64,000 bases of DNA, from contig OZ038485.1 of NCBI GenBank assembly GCA_964036315.1, positions 102,219,341-102,283,340 on the forward strand. Reading direction: 5' to 3'. The notes under the pieces were generated by a model. That model searched no databases. It saw only the letters and a list, made by a program, of their open reading frames with translations, and was not told where the DNA came from. How positions within the stretch are numbered: position 1 is the stretch's first letter; each line of letters opens with the position of its first letter. Source of the stretch: Acanthosepion esculentum (lineage: Eukaryota; Mollusca; Cephalopoda; Sepiida; Sepiidae). This document shows, one piece after another, positions 21,626-32,202 of this stretch. The translations under genes were made by a program, and so were the position numbers.

Positions 21626-21863
21626 ATACGTTGTATGTTAAATATATATATATATTTCTACTATGAGTAGAAATATACTATATTGATTTCTCTGAAGTTC
21701 TGAAATGAGTTATTTCATTATTTTTTACTAGTGTATTATCTTATTGTTGCTTTTTATCCACAAGAGTTTGTCTGACTTGATGACACCTTTACAATTTAAA
21801 AACAGATATTTAGTTATATCAATATATTCTTTCTCTTCCAAATTCTTTCGATACTATTTTGTT

Positions 21864-22067
21864 TTATTTTTTATTCAGCTGAGCTAGTTTGGACATTCGT
21901 GAGTCAATTGTGCCAACTTGCATTAAGGTTGAAAGGTCTTTAGCGTGACATTCTGTGTCATAACATAGTTGGTCAATATAGGTGGTTGCTGGATAACCAG
22001 TCCATCTTGCTCCATGGCTAGGTGAATCCTGGAAGATTGTTATTCCTTTAGTTTTTGAACCAGTCAT
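21864..22067 (-). pseudogene. RTE-like LINE C-terminal fragment
   Basis: The minus frame contains GARWTGYPATTYIDQLCYDT followed by DLSTLMQVGTIDSRM, corresponding to the common RTE-type C-terminal pattern GRPRTTYIDQL ... DLPTLMQDR..WR. It stands alone, without the RT domain. The stop-free length is short; a relic. Confidence 0.6.
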
Positions 22068-22174
22068 GTTTTAGCAAGGAGGTCTTTATGTAGCAGGATT
22101 GCAAGATGCACCATTACTTTTTTCTTTTTAATTACAGTTAGGAGGAGTGAATATCATTCCTTGTTTTGAATTCA

Positions 22175-22350
22175 GACTTGTCTTTCTTCAAGACAGGTTA
22201 ACAACCAAGGTAAGAGCTCTATCTACCTTACTGTTTATCCCTAGATGGGGTGTAGAATAGAGGGTCATACCTTCCCAAGGGTATTAATGTGAAGTGAATT
22301 TTCTTACATAGAACTTGAACATGACTTGTCAATTCCATTTTTTAAATGAA
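22175..22350 (-). mobile_element. family B SINE fragment
   Basis: Minus-strand reading includes TTGGTTGTTAACCTGTCTTG, the mid-body ATACCCTTGGGAAGGTATGA and the B-box side GGAATTGACAAGTC. Similar to 60940-61380. Confidence 0.55.
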
Positions 22351-23185
22351 GCATTTTCATAATCATTTTGCCAAGATTTTGAATAAGTGTAATGGTAATA
22401 TTAGCTGTTTCCCTATAAGGAAACATTTGGCATTCATTGACTGAGTAGCCAGTTCAGCTTTCGGTTAAAATTTATAAAATCTTTTGCTTCAAATAATTTT
22501 TCAGGAAATCAGGTTTCTCAAGTTCAGTAGCTCTTATCATGCTTTCCAGTATTGATGGGGGTTTCCTTTCTAACCATCTAACCTAACATTTTATTTGAAG
22601 GAGTATGGAATTTTCTCTTTGAATTACATGTGATATCCATTTTAATTGTTACTGGTGTTGGAAGTCTTCAAGTGGTGTAGTTTCTGTTATTTGGTACAGT
22701 ACTTTGTGGTTCTGCAACACCAGTCCACAATGTTCAAAGAGGGATGATCTTTGCCAAGACTGTCTTCATTTGCTCACTGATCTTAGGAAGCAGTTATATA
22801 CAGCTGAAAGTTTAGATATTTATGAACGCATTTGGCATCTTGTATAACAGCCATATGAAATTCTTGATCTGATGAGGCTATTTAATAACATGAATCTAGT
22901 TTTTCGGTTAATGATTTGGTTTCTTAGCAGCCTATTCTACATTCAATTTCCTTCCCTCCAATACTAAATTTGTTATAACTGAACTATATGCTGAGGTATC
23001 TGAAGTGTTTAGTATTTACTAATTTCACATCCTGAATTTTTATGATGGATTCAGGGTAGGTTCCATCACTGCTCTCATCCTAATTCCAGATCATAGTTTG
23101 AGATAATAGATTCATACCTTTCTTAAAGATGTTAGTGTGCAAAGTAAACTTTTCTCTCTCACTCTATTTTTTCACTTCCACTTGG
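22351..23185. other. AT-rich sequence, nothing supported
   Basis: No recognisable repeat or gene; some lines resemble decayed LINE on the minus strand (GTTCTGCAACACCAGTCC, about 22712) but this is too weak to call. Confidence 0.35.
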
Positions 23186-23189
23186 TTCA

Positions 23190-23890
23190 TTTCTGTTTTG
23201 TTCCCTCTTGGTTTGTTTCCTTTTCATTCTCTCTTGGTTTGTTTCCCTTTCACTCCCTCTTGGTTTGTTTCCCTTTCACTCCCTCTTGGTTTGTTTCCTT
23301 TTCATTCTCTCTTGGTTTGTTTCCCTTTCACTCTCTCTTGGTTTGTTTCCCTTTCATTCTCTCTTGGTTTGTTTCCTTTTCATTCTCTCTTGGTTTGTTT
23401 CCTTTTCATTCTCTCTTGGTTTGTTTCCTTTTCATTCTCTCTTGGTTTGTTTCCTTTTCATTCTCTCTTGGTTTGTTTCCTTTTCATTCTCTCTTGGTTT
23501 GTTTCCTTTTCATTCTCTCTTGGTTTGTTTCCTTTTCATTCTCTCTTGGTTTGTTTCCTTTTCATTCTCTCTTGGTTTGTTTCCTTTTCATTCTCTCTTG
23601 GTTTGTTTCCTTTTCATTCTCTCTTGGTTTGTTTCCTTTTCATTCTCTCTTGGTTTGTTTCCTTTTCATTCTCTCTTGGTTTGTTTCCTTTTCATTCTCT
23701 CTTGGTTTGTTTCCTTTTCATTCTCTCTTGGTTTGTTTCCTTTTCATTCTCTCTTGGTTTGTTTTATTTTCACTCCATTTTGGCTTTGGTCACTTTTTGT
23801 TCCCTCTTGGTTTGTTTCTTTTTTTGTTCCCTCTTGGTTTGTTTCTTTTTTTTGTTTCCTCTTGGTTTGTATCTGTTTTGCTCCCTCTTG
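23190..23890. repeat. tandem array of a 26-bp unit (about 25 copies)
   Basis: The unit is TTGGTTTGTTTCC followed by TTTTCATTCTCTC. The central copies (about 23370-23760) are identical; copies at both ends differ by single bases or shortened units. Since 26 is not divisible by three, the three frames chase each other, giving three overlapping long open frames with a 26-residue Phe/Ser/Leu/Trp period. These are repeat artefacts. Confidence 0.95.
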
Positions 23891-24845
23891 CTTCATTTAT
23901 TTTTAGCTCTATTTCTTTTTTGCTCCCTTCATGCTCTGTTTCTTTTTCTTTTATTTGCTCCTTCTCACTTACTTTTTTATAATTTGTACTTTATTGAGAA
24001 ATCTTGCTCTCTGCTACTCTATTCCTGACACCAGCACTGGAAAGACGATGCTCTGTATTGTGTATTTAACAAAAAAATTCTTTTTCTGGATCCTTGAACT
24101 TTCATGCAAGGAAACAAATTATGTCAGGAAAGTATAAAGAAAATTTGTGATTTCATCTTGCATGAAACTCCAGCCTGAAAGCAACTATTTAAAAAAAGAA
24201 ACAGGAAATGGAAACTTTTCAGGATTTATATCTATTAATGATGACTGTATCTTAGTTGTATTTCTGTCTCCATAACTATCTGCACTACTGTAATACTATA
24301 ATAATACTGCTTGAAATATATATTTACTGATATAAATAAATTCTGGATTTGCTTCTCATAAGATTAATGATTCCAGCTGGACAAGAATTGTGCAGTACTT
24401 CTAATTTTTCCTCTCACAGAATAAATCTATATAGACAAAAAGAAAAAACCTCAAGAATTAATTTCTTACATTGGCACTGTCAGTTTTAAACTCTCTTGGT
24501 ATTATAGCTGGTAAAATGGTAGTAGTTACAGACTTACCATATTTTATGGGTTCAGAATTGTATAAATGTTGACTATAAATATACAAATTCCCAAACTGAA
24601 TGTTGTATTTAAATTCAGTACAGCAAGAAAGACTTCCATCTTATTGGGTAAACTCTGTCTATAAGCTTCCATAATAATCTGAGTGCTATGACAATAGGAA
24701 TGCCAAAATATGGAATAATTTGAATTTAATTTTTTCAGAGGTATCATTCAAGCCTGAGAATTCTACTCAATTCTATAACATTTTCGTGTGTACATGGGGT
24801 AGGTCCCTCTCTTCCATGGGCTTATGTCTATATCACTTTGAAACA
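23891..24845. other. AT-rich sequence, nothing supported
   Basis: The segment to 23990 is a decayed continuation of the 26-bp array (CTCCCTC / TTTCTTTTT). Beyond it no motif or repeat could be recognised. Confidence 0.4.
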
Positions 24846-24849
24846 TTGG

Positions 24850-25165
24850 TTCTTTTACAATCACCAAAATTAAGCAATGTGAACCCTGATCAGGTACTGT
24901 AAACTTGTGTGTGGGGGGGGGGGGGTAATGGATAATGGCTCAGAATTGGAAATCGGAGAGTTGAGTTCCAGTCAGGTTCATTATATTCACTTACACACTA
25001 ATACTCTTGGGAAAGGTATGAATCCAGCTATTCTACCCCCAGCTATAAGTTAAGTAGTAGGTTTTGTAACAGTAAATCATTATTCTATCCAAAAAATTCT
25101 TAAAATGTAAAAATATTTTCTGGCTTTATAATAACCTGCAAAAGGTTGATAATTCATAAAAAAAA
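24850..25165 (+). mobile_element. 5S-tRNA composite SINE with G-run
   Basis: ACAATCACCAAAATTAAGCA and ACCCTGATCAGGTACTG retain the 5S rRNA 5' half, then TAATGGATAATGGCTCAGAA, GAGTTGAGTTCCAGTC and GGGAAAGGTATGAATCC. The tail TTCTTAAAATGTAAAAATA ... AACCTGCAAAAGG ends at about 25165. The 5S/tRNA junction is replaced by a G-run at 24914-24926. Confidence 0.8.
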
Positions 25166-25182
25166 ACAGTCAATCAAATCTC

Positions 25183-25392
25183 TCCTCTCTCTCTCTTTCT
25201 CTCTTTTTCATCTCCTCTCTCTCTCTCTCTTCCACCTCCTCTCTCTCTCTTCCACCTCCTCTCTCTCTCTTCCACCTCCTCTCTCTCTCTTCCACACCTA
25301 ACTCTCTCTCTTCCACACCTAACTCTCTCTCTTCCACCCTCCCTCTCTCTCCTTTCCCATTCCTCTCTCTCCTTTCCCATTCCTCTCTCTTT
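25183..25392. repeat. CT-rich microsatellite with 20-bp CCACCTCCTCTCTCTCTCTT units
   Basis: CT dinucleotide runs separated by CCACCTC, then by CCACACCTAA, then CCATTC. Minus-strand Glu/Arg-rich frames arise from it. Confidence 0.93.
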
Positions 25393-26030
25393 GTTATGTA
25401 ATGAGGTGCTTTTGGTAACTTAAACTTAATTGAGGGTTTTATAATCAAGAGTCCAATCCCCTTCCAAAGGTTAAATAGGTGAGGTTCATTATCATAAGCT
25501 GATGTAAAAAGAAAAATTTAATTTTTAGATGAGAGAAAGAGACCATCAGCGACATGTACTTATTTTAGTTTAAAAATCTCCATCTTCTATGGTCCGGTTC
25601 TCACTAACTGATCCTTATGTCAGACTTGTTTTTCTCATTTGCAGTAAAAGAACATGTCGATTTGAAATAAAGGCTAATTAGAAATGTGGATTTAATCATT
25701 GTTATTTATAAAATATATATTTTTCAAGAGATGTGAGCATGTTAACTTTCATGTAATGTGGCTTAAAAAAATCCAACATTGGACGTTTTTTTTTTTGGGG
25801 TTTTTTTTTTTTGCAATGTACATCCTGTTAATTAGTTTCACTTTTTGTTGTTAGCTGTGAAAAATTTAGAAAAGCTCTAAGCTGATTAACTTATTGTTGT
25901 GTTTGGATTTAATTTAATTTCTTTGCTTTACTCTTCTCGGATGGGATAAAAAAGAATTAGTTGGGCTATGGCCAAACAATCATGGAACTTTTATATTTAA
26001 AGTTTAGTTAACTTCATAATAATTTTTGTC
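25393..26030. other. AT-rich sequence with T/G homopolymers
   Basis: A T10-GGGG-T12 tract lies at 25787-25812. No gene or repeat family recognised. Confidence 0.4.
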
Positions 26031-26039
26031 TGAATTTGG

Positions 26040-26240
26040 TAACATAGTGTTTGTAAGTTCAATCCCTGGGTCAGGCAGGGGGTATTTTCACTCGGTGGAA
26101 ATGGGTACACAATAACTGAACAGTACTAAATAAAAATAAGAACTAGACAATATCCATATACATAAACAGTGGAACAAGAACAGTCTATCCCCATAGATTA
26201 AATAATGGGCTCACTTCAGAATTCCATTAATCCTGCAATC
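26040..26240 (+). mobile_element. SINE family C, 5'-truncated
   Basis: Begins near the B box (AAGTTCAATCCC) and continues GGAACAAGAACAGTCTATCC ... TTCAGAATTCC, matching 13955-14005. It ends in a (TA)n run at 26251-26287. Confidence 0.65.
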
Positions 26241-26246
26241 CTTTAA

Positions 26247-26289
<43 letters not shown>

Positions 26290-26457
26290 TGGGTAGTAAC
26301 CTTTCCCTTTAAACATCTTTTGTTAAATATCACAGACAAGGAAAATTTAATTAATTTTTAATTTAGTTTTTCCAGCTTTGTTTGGTGGATGTAAGAAAGT
26401 ATAAAAATGTTCCATAATTTTCATTGTCCCAAGCACTTTTGGCCACTTCTTTTAACC

Positions 26458-26503
<46 letters not shown>

Positions 26504-26539
26504 GAAAAAAAAAAATCCTAAAGAGCCAGGAACTACGTA

Positions 26540-26572
26540 CCTAGATTTTGCCTAAACAGATCTTCAGGGTAA
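26540..26572 (-). ncRNA. decayed hammerhead-like motif 3' of a PLE (tentative)
   Basis: On the minus strand, about 140 bases downstream of the PLE stop codon, CCTGAAGATCTGTTTAGGC is followed by AAAATCTAGG. CTGAAGA fits the hammerhead CTGANGA core and the AAA may be the remnant of GAAA (the G is replaced by C). Location is where PLE terminal repeats carry ribozymes; inactive if it ever was one. Confidence 0.2.
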
Positions 26573-26708
26573 ACTGGCTGACGAGGACAAGACAAGGAAC
26601 ATATTTATTGATTAAACCAACCACTAAAAACTAAAATTAACATAATACCTAAAATTAGCATAAAACCACATAAAAAAAAAGTGAACAGAAAAATAGGTAA
26701 AATCTACT

Positions 26709-27420
26709 TTATTCCAATAACCAAGATTTCTTATGTTTACATCTGTTGAGGATTACAGATCTTTGATTTAGTAAAATATTTGGTTTGCTAAAAGTAGCAA
26801 TAGCTAGCTTCTCCTCTATGCATAGTAAGCAAAATTTATTACCAGCTTTATATTTGTGACATTTTTTCATTATTTCCCATTTTATAATTGGGTCTGTTCC
26901 TTCTTCCTGCTTAATATTCCAAAAATGGTTAGGCAGGCTAGTGATGTGTCTATAATTCTCATGTTTAAAGCTACAAATGTGGTTATAGTACCATTTTATA
27001 AAAATGCCTTGGGTGGATCCTATATAAACTTTTTTATTCTTTTTGCCAATACTAGGTTTGTTTCTATGTATCTCAACCTTGTAAACTATGCATTCCTTTA
27101 AGTCGGCATGTGTCTTTATTTCTGCAGTTACATTTAGGGGTATTGGGATTTTGTTTTTAATTTTTTTTCATGTTATATTTATTAATCAAATTAGCTGTAT
27201 TAGGCGTACAACTGTAGCTTCATTTGATAGAATTTCTATTGAAAATTTTGTACAATATGTTAGATGGGGGGGGATTCTTTTTAATAGTTTAAAAATACTT
27301 TACCTATTTTGGTTGTTACAACTAAGTTATATGGTGGGTTGAACCATAGTATCTTTCTAGTTATTTTTCCTCCTACCATACATATTGAGGGAATTATCAG
27401 TATTCATAGGTTAATTTTGT
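26709..27420 (-). pseudogene. Penelope-like element, RT C-terminus and GIY-YIG endonuclease
   Basis: Minus-strand translation, from high to low coordinates, gives RKILWFNPPYNLVVTTKIGK (about 27390-27300), YKIFNRNSI and SYSCTPNTANLINKYN, then KCNCRNKDTCRLKG. An uninterrupted frame from about 27145 to the stop at 26709 follows: CIVYKVEI, KKVYIGSTQGIF and YNHICSFKHENYRH (GIY-YIG fold), PIIKWEIMKKC, CLLCIEEKLAI, LLNQRSVILNRCKHKK. The order and motifs are those of PLE proteins that carry a C-terminal GIY-YIG nuclease. Frameshifts upstream make it non-functional, but the last roughly 145 codons are open, so it is a relatively young copy. The RT catalytic part (beyond 27420) is not recognisable. Confidence 0.85.
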
Positions 27421-27775
27421 TTTATGTCCACTTTTTTCAAAACTATTTCATAATCTTGTTTATTTTGGTTAAAAATATTGGTATTGGATGACTTAGGGGA
27501 TAATCTAAAACTAATTCTGTTTGCGATTTGTTTTAACTTAGTTACTTGGGATTTTTACTTTGGAATGGAATTTAAGGTACTGGATGATTTTTTTTCACCA
27601 TGCTCGGATGTTCCTAGTTCTTTCTTTGTTTATCCAATTTTTTTTCCAGGTACCAATTTGTTTTAATATATTTATATTTGCAAATTGTGTCATCTGTGTT
27701 TTTTCACCAACTGAGTATAGTTACTAATATAATAATATATATATTTAGTGTATTGAGGCAGCAGGTCATTATTAA

Positions 27776-27908
27776 AACATATTATTAAATATAACACACA
27801 AAGAATGTCTATTATGTTTGATCATGAGCCATTATGATACGAAGCTTAGAACGGCTCATGATCAAACATAATAGACATTCGTTGTCTGTTATATTTAACA
27901 ATATATGT
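27776..27908. repeat. 133-bp palindrome
   Basis: A perfect core TGTCTATTATGTTTGATCAT...GAGCC (27806-27830) pairs with 27853-27877 across a 22-base loop. The match continues outward with mismatches through TTAAATATAACA to about 27776 and 27908. It abuts the SINE family C inverted pair. Confidence 0.85.
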
Positions 27909-27924
27909 TTGAATATATATACTA

Positions 27925-28370
27925 TTTACATTATTCGGACTATTGTCCTCATCTTTGTCGCCATATTTATTACATTTTGGCCATTGTGCGCTCTGGCCTT
28001 CTTCAGGCGGTTGGAATGTCGAACTGAACCCTTTATTTCACTCACTGGGGTAGACTGTTCCAGTTCCATGTTCCATGTTTAATGGATGTCAGTTGTCAGT
28101 TATCTCCTGTTAATTCCCCTCTCCAAGTTCTCTACTGCCTTAACCGGGTATTGAACTCACACTCTTTAGGTCCTGTCACTGGATCTAACCAACGCCTTTA
28201 TCCACTGTGCCATGTGTCCTTGAGGACACATGGCACAGTGAAATAAAGGGTTCAGTTCGACATTCCAACCACCTAAAGAAGGCCAGAGCATACAACTGCT
28301 GAAACGTAATAAATATGGCGACAAAGATGAGGACAATAGTCCGAATAATGTAAATAGTGTACATAATACC
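27925..28370. repeat. head-to-head inverted pair of SINE family C copies
   Basis: The left copy is on the minus strand (27925-28235): its tail GGACTATTGTCCTCATCTTTG ... GCCTTCTTCAGG leads back to the tRNA head with B box GAGTTCAATACC and A box TGGCACAGTGG at 28208-28235. The right arm (28239-28370) repeats the tail on the plus strand (AAATAAAGGGTTCAGTTCGA ... GAGGACAATAGTCCGAATAA). The arms of about 120 bases are over 90 percent identical by eye. The transcript of either strand would form a long hairpin. Confidence 0.8.
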
Positions 28371-28393
28371 TCATCTCAGACATATAGACAGAT

Positions 28394-28396
<3 letters not shown>

Positions 28397-28456
<60 letters not shown>
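28397..28456. repeat. (AT)n microsatellite
   Basis: Uninterrupted AT run next to the inverted SINE pair. Confidence 0.97.
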
Positions 28457-28458
<2 letters not shown>

Positions 28459-28589
28459 GAATGACATATACAAATTTTGGTTATAGTTATAGTTTCATTA
28501 GAAATGCTGAAAATGCAGAGATACTGAACTTAGTTTTAGATTTCTGGCATCTGGTGTATCCAGATGCACAACCTGGCCAACTTCATTCA

Positions 28590-29215
28590 CCTTCTTACTG
28601 CCTCTGGTTTTACTACTATTCCTTTTACTCACCAGAATCTATCTTGCATATTTGTAAGTCCACCATTTGTCCATGCCTTGAATATTGCTGCCCTATTTGG
28701 TTTACATATCTAGGGATGCCTGACAAAATACAAAGAATAATCTGCCACATCATTGTTGCTGATGTGGCATTGATGATTCAGTTACTTTTCCACTAACAAA
28801 GTAATTTAACTGTACCTTTTCTATAAATACTTTCATGGTAATTGTTCTGATGAGATTTCCTCTTTGGTACCTTGACTTCATGAATTTACATGCTGCACTA
28901 GATTGACTGTCAGGTCTTATAATTTTACTGTTAAAATTGTTATGTGTAGCTATAAGTACCATAGTTTTGTCTCCTGCACTTCTCACTTGTGGAACTTACT
29001 TCCAGCTTCCTGTTTTCCTGCCAACTATGATCTTCAAAAATTTAATTGCAATATTAATCATCACAGCCTGACTGCTTGAAACCTGTACTTTTATTGCCCT
29101 CTCTGTTTCTTTCACTCTCAGTAACTCCTTGCATCCTTCTAGCTTTTATCATTGGGTGGGTGGGGGCTGGGGTGGGGTGGGGGGTTTGGACGGGGGGGTG
29201 AAATGATTAAAAAAA
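28590..29215 (+). mobile_element. CR1/Jockey-like LINE, RT C-terminus to 3' end
   Basis: Plus-strand translation includes FYSPESILHICKSTICPCLE and YCCPIWF (28610-28700), then the downstream blocks CTTCATGAATTTACATGCTG, TGGAACTTACTTCCAGCTTCC (LWNLLPASCF region) and the 3' end CTCTCAGTAACTCCTTGC. This is the longest copy of the family in the window. The GGGGTGAAATGATTAAAAAA terminus is expanded into a long G-rich tract at 29154-29199. Confidence 0.75.
29154..29199 (+). repeat. G-rich tract, G-quadruplex candidate
   Basis: Contains more than four GGG-GGGGG runs separated by single or few bases (GGGTGGGTGGGGGCTGGGG and onward to a G7 run). It occupies the place of GGGGTGAAATG in sibling LINE ends, so it probably expanded from that terminus. 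Confidence 0.85.
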
Positions 29216-29407
29216 GTAAAATATACTAAATATTTCATTCACAAGAAAAACAAAAAAGAATAGCATGAACTCTCATGTGAAGATGTGATATTTAAAAAAG
29301 ACATAAAGAAATTAAATATTTGCAAAATCATGAAGCTGACATTGCAAAAAAAAAAAACCTTTGATAATAGCTTATAAAATTTAAAAGTGCACAGATATTG
29401 GACAATT

Positions 29408-29447
<40 letters not shown>

Positions 29448-29575
29448 ATTAATATGAAACCAGCAATTTTGGCTTCAAAAACAGTATTTCAAATTAAGAA
29501 TTAAGACACATATATATATATATATTTTCAATCCTGAAAAAGAAATGAGAGATAAACCTCTACTACTGTTCAAAA
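29216..29575. other. A-rich sequence with (TA)n(GA)n runs
   Basis: A TA run passes into GAGAGAGAGA at 29409-29447; another TA run is at 29511-29525. Nothing else recognised. Confidence 0.5.
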
Positions 29576-29950
29576 GACAGGGGTGGAGTAAAGGATAGCA
29601 GCTCAGATTGAGGAGTTAGAGACATGACTTACATTCACTTAGATGCAAATACCTTTCCCAAAAGGTCTGAGTCGGTCTCTTCTCCTGTCAGCTATAGGTA
29701 AATAGCAAGACAGACTGAGTCTAGCCTTGGATGGCATCTAGTCGAGGAGGACGACAACTACATGCCCTCACCATCCTACAATTGTCTGGTGAAGTACGGC
29801 TACATGCCTAAAGAAGGAAGGGGATCCTCCAAGGGGCTTAAAGGTCCTGGATCTGTTCCAAAGAGATTTCATCCCTGGTACCCTTTTTTTAATACTAGAA
29901 ATCAAGAAAATGGTCCAAAATATAGGGAAAAATTTTTTTTAAATCCCTAA
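29576..29950 (+). mobile_element. family B SINE followed by an unassigned 190-bp GC-richer block
   Basis: 29576-29740 has GGAGTAAAGGATAGCAGCTC, CCTTTCCCAAAAGGTCTGAG and AGACTGAGTCTAGCCTTGGATGG as in family B. The following block is open in one plus frame (29738-29950) and reads LVKYGYMPKEGRGSSKGL; this loosely resembles the pro-domain of matrix metalloproteinases, but the frame then drifts. I cannot tell whether it is a SINE-specific 3' domain or a captured exon. GGATCCTCCAAGGGGCTTAA is its most distinctive segment. Confidence 0.45.
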
Positions 29951-30010
29951 CAAAGAACTTTGGATTGGTCTTTAACCAGACTTATATAAATGAAAAATTG
30001 CTGCCAACAT

Positions 30011-30016
<6 letters not shown>

Positions 30017-30061
<45 letters not shown>
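30017..30061. repeat. (CA)n-(TA)n microsatellite
   Basis: CA run directly followed by TA run. Confidence 0.96.
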
Positions 30062-30769
30062 TACTTTTTCATCAGTTCAATATAGGATTCAGACCATTCA
30101 TTAGGTCCGTTTATCAGACATTGGTGGGGAAAATGGTCATTTCCCTGCTATGGTTAAAGCTCAAGGTGTCTTGAATGAAGAGTTTAAATTCAGTATTTTC
30201 TTTTAACTAGACTGGTTGTATTTTATTACACTTAACACATTTTTAAGTGGTCTTCTATTCCACAAATTTTGATACTATATTTATCACTATCAGACAACTT
30301 CTTGGGCATTGTTATGGCCTGTAATTACACTGACTGTTCTAAAAATTTTCACTGGTTCTTTTTAATTACAATTAACTTTCATATATATTGTAGTCCAAAG
30401 ATCTAAATATTTTTACTTTTCATTTTTGCCCATAAATTTTGCTGGTTGGTTGTTTTCACAAGTTGCTGCTGTATTTTTGAAAAGGAAAGTTAAAAAAAAA
30501 AACAAAAAACGCCTTTTCAGATATCATGAAAGTAAAATTAAAAAAAAATGAAGACTGTATGTGTTGTCATTAGCAAATGAAAAAAGCGCAATTGAAACCA
30601 ATCGTTTGATGCGTTGTTGAAAGAAGCTTGACATTCAAGATGAAAAGAACACAGTTCTCAGTTGGTCTCTCGTCTGCTTTTGTGATCTTCCCAAACAGTT
30701 TTTCATATATTTTAGATTCATTAGTCCACAAGACGGATGAAACAAAACTAAGGCAAATGATATCGCTAA
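30062..30769. other. AT-rich sequence, nothing supported
   Basis: No gene or repeat family recognised. Confidence 0.4.
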
Positions 30770-31490
30770 TAATATCAGCAACAGAAATGATAATGATAAT
30801 ATAAAAAAAAAACAGTATCAAGAAAAACAAAATCAACAATACCAAGGATATCAAGGACTGTATTTAGAACAATATCAACAGTATCACAAAAAACAATATC
30901 AACACTATCAAAAAGAACATCAACTATATCACAAAGAAATATATCAATGACAACAGTGTCAAAAAGAATGATATCAATAATAGCAAAAAGAATGTCAATA
31001 GTATCAAGATAACTAACAATAACAACAGTATTAAGAACAATATCGGCAACAAAACTATCAATGGTAGTACAAACAACCATATCAATAATATCAACGGTAT
31101 CAAGGACAGTATCAAGAACAATACCAACAATATAAAAACTGAACACTATCAACACGATCAAGAAAAACAATAACACAAAGAACAATATCAAGAACATCAT
31201 CGATATCAAGAAGAACAATATCAATTGTATCAAAGAGCATTATCAAGAACAAGGTCAACAGTATAACATAGAACTATATCACAAAGAACAATATGAACAT
31301 CATTGACAGTATCACAAAGAACACTATCAACAATATCAAGAATAATTTCAACAAAAACATTAACAGTATTGAAAACAGTATCAATAACAATATCAACAAT
31401 TAAAAAAAATAATATCTATAATATCAACCGTATCAAAAATAATATCTATAATATCAACCGTATCAAAAATAATATCTATAATAACTGTTA
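30770..31490. repeat. degenerate ATATCAA/AAGAACA tandem repeat
   Basis: Words such as AACAATATCAACAGTATCAA and AAGAACAATATCAA recur with a rough 12-15-base period over 700 bases; the last part (31400-31480) has a cleaner 30-bp unit AAAAATAATATCTATAATATC. Minus-strand Ile/Leu/Val/Asp frames (for example 30775-31233) are produced by this composition. Confidence 0.9.
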
Positions 31491-32200
31491 TCTTCCCCAC
31501 TTATCTACCTAAACTGTGCCTCTTACTCTGTAACCCTCTACATCAAGTGGCTCCCAGGCCTTGTATAGGGTGAACATCACTGTAAAAAAATTTTTTTCAA
31601 ATTTCTTGAGTGAAACTTTATCAATTATTATTAATTATAATATTTCTTTCACTTTATTTTTTTGCTTTTTTTATTACATGACTATTATTCGATATAATAG
31701 TCCATGAATTTTTTTAGCTGAAACATTTTCATTCTAAATTTCATCCGAAAGTGGTACTAGCTGCTTGGTCAATAATTTCCTTGTGAGGAAATTGCTGATA
31801 TTACTATTTATAATAGTAGTTTGTATTTGTCTTAGCTTGTAAGTCTGTAAAACACTCCCAGCCCAGTTCATGTTTTTAAAAAGTTTGTCAAATCCTGTTC
31901 TAACAGAAAGTCCAGTTGTAATTTTCATTCTTTTATTCTTGAGATTCCTGTCTGGAGAAATCCAACATTAAGTCTGTGCCACCAGGTCAGATGGCTTCCA
32001 TTAAATCATTAACATCTTGTTAATGATTTCAGCCATGTCTACTCTTGTAGAAATTGGCTGTGTAATCTTCTAAGTATAAATAATGGTCATTATTATTGCT
32101 TCCATTTCATCTAATCTCAGTGTGCCTGAAGCCGTAATGCGATATCATCTACTTAATATCAAATATTGACTGCATACATCATATCAACCCACAGTGTGAC
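31491..32200. other. AT-rich sequence with short hairpins
   Basis: A perfect AAATCATTAACA/TGTTAATGATTT hairpin sits at 32004-32030. The minus frame 31734-31928 has fair composition (ends NFLTRKLLTKQLVPLSDEI) but no motif I know. Confidence 0.4.
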
Positions 32201-32202
32201 TT

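Noticed and set aside
23129..24028. Three overlapping frames of 230-300 codons
   Set aside because: Same peptide in three frames, a consequence of the 26-bp period.
24720..24902. 60-codon plus frame with an acceptor-like TTTTTTCAG
   Set aside because: Runs into the 5S-like SINE head and has no donor; no support as an exon.
30775..31233. 152-codon hydrophobic minus-strand frame resembling a transporter
   Set aside because: Arises from the ATATCAA/AAGAACA tandem repeat.
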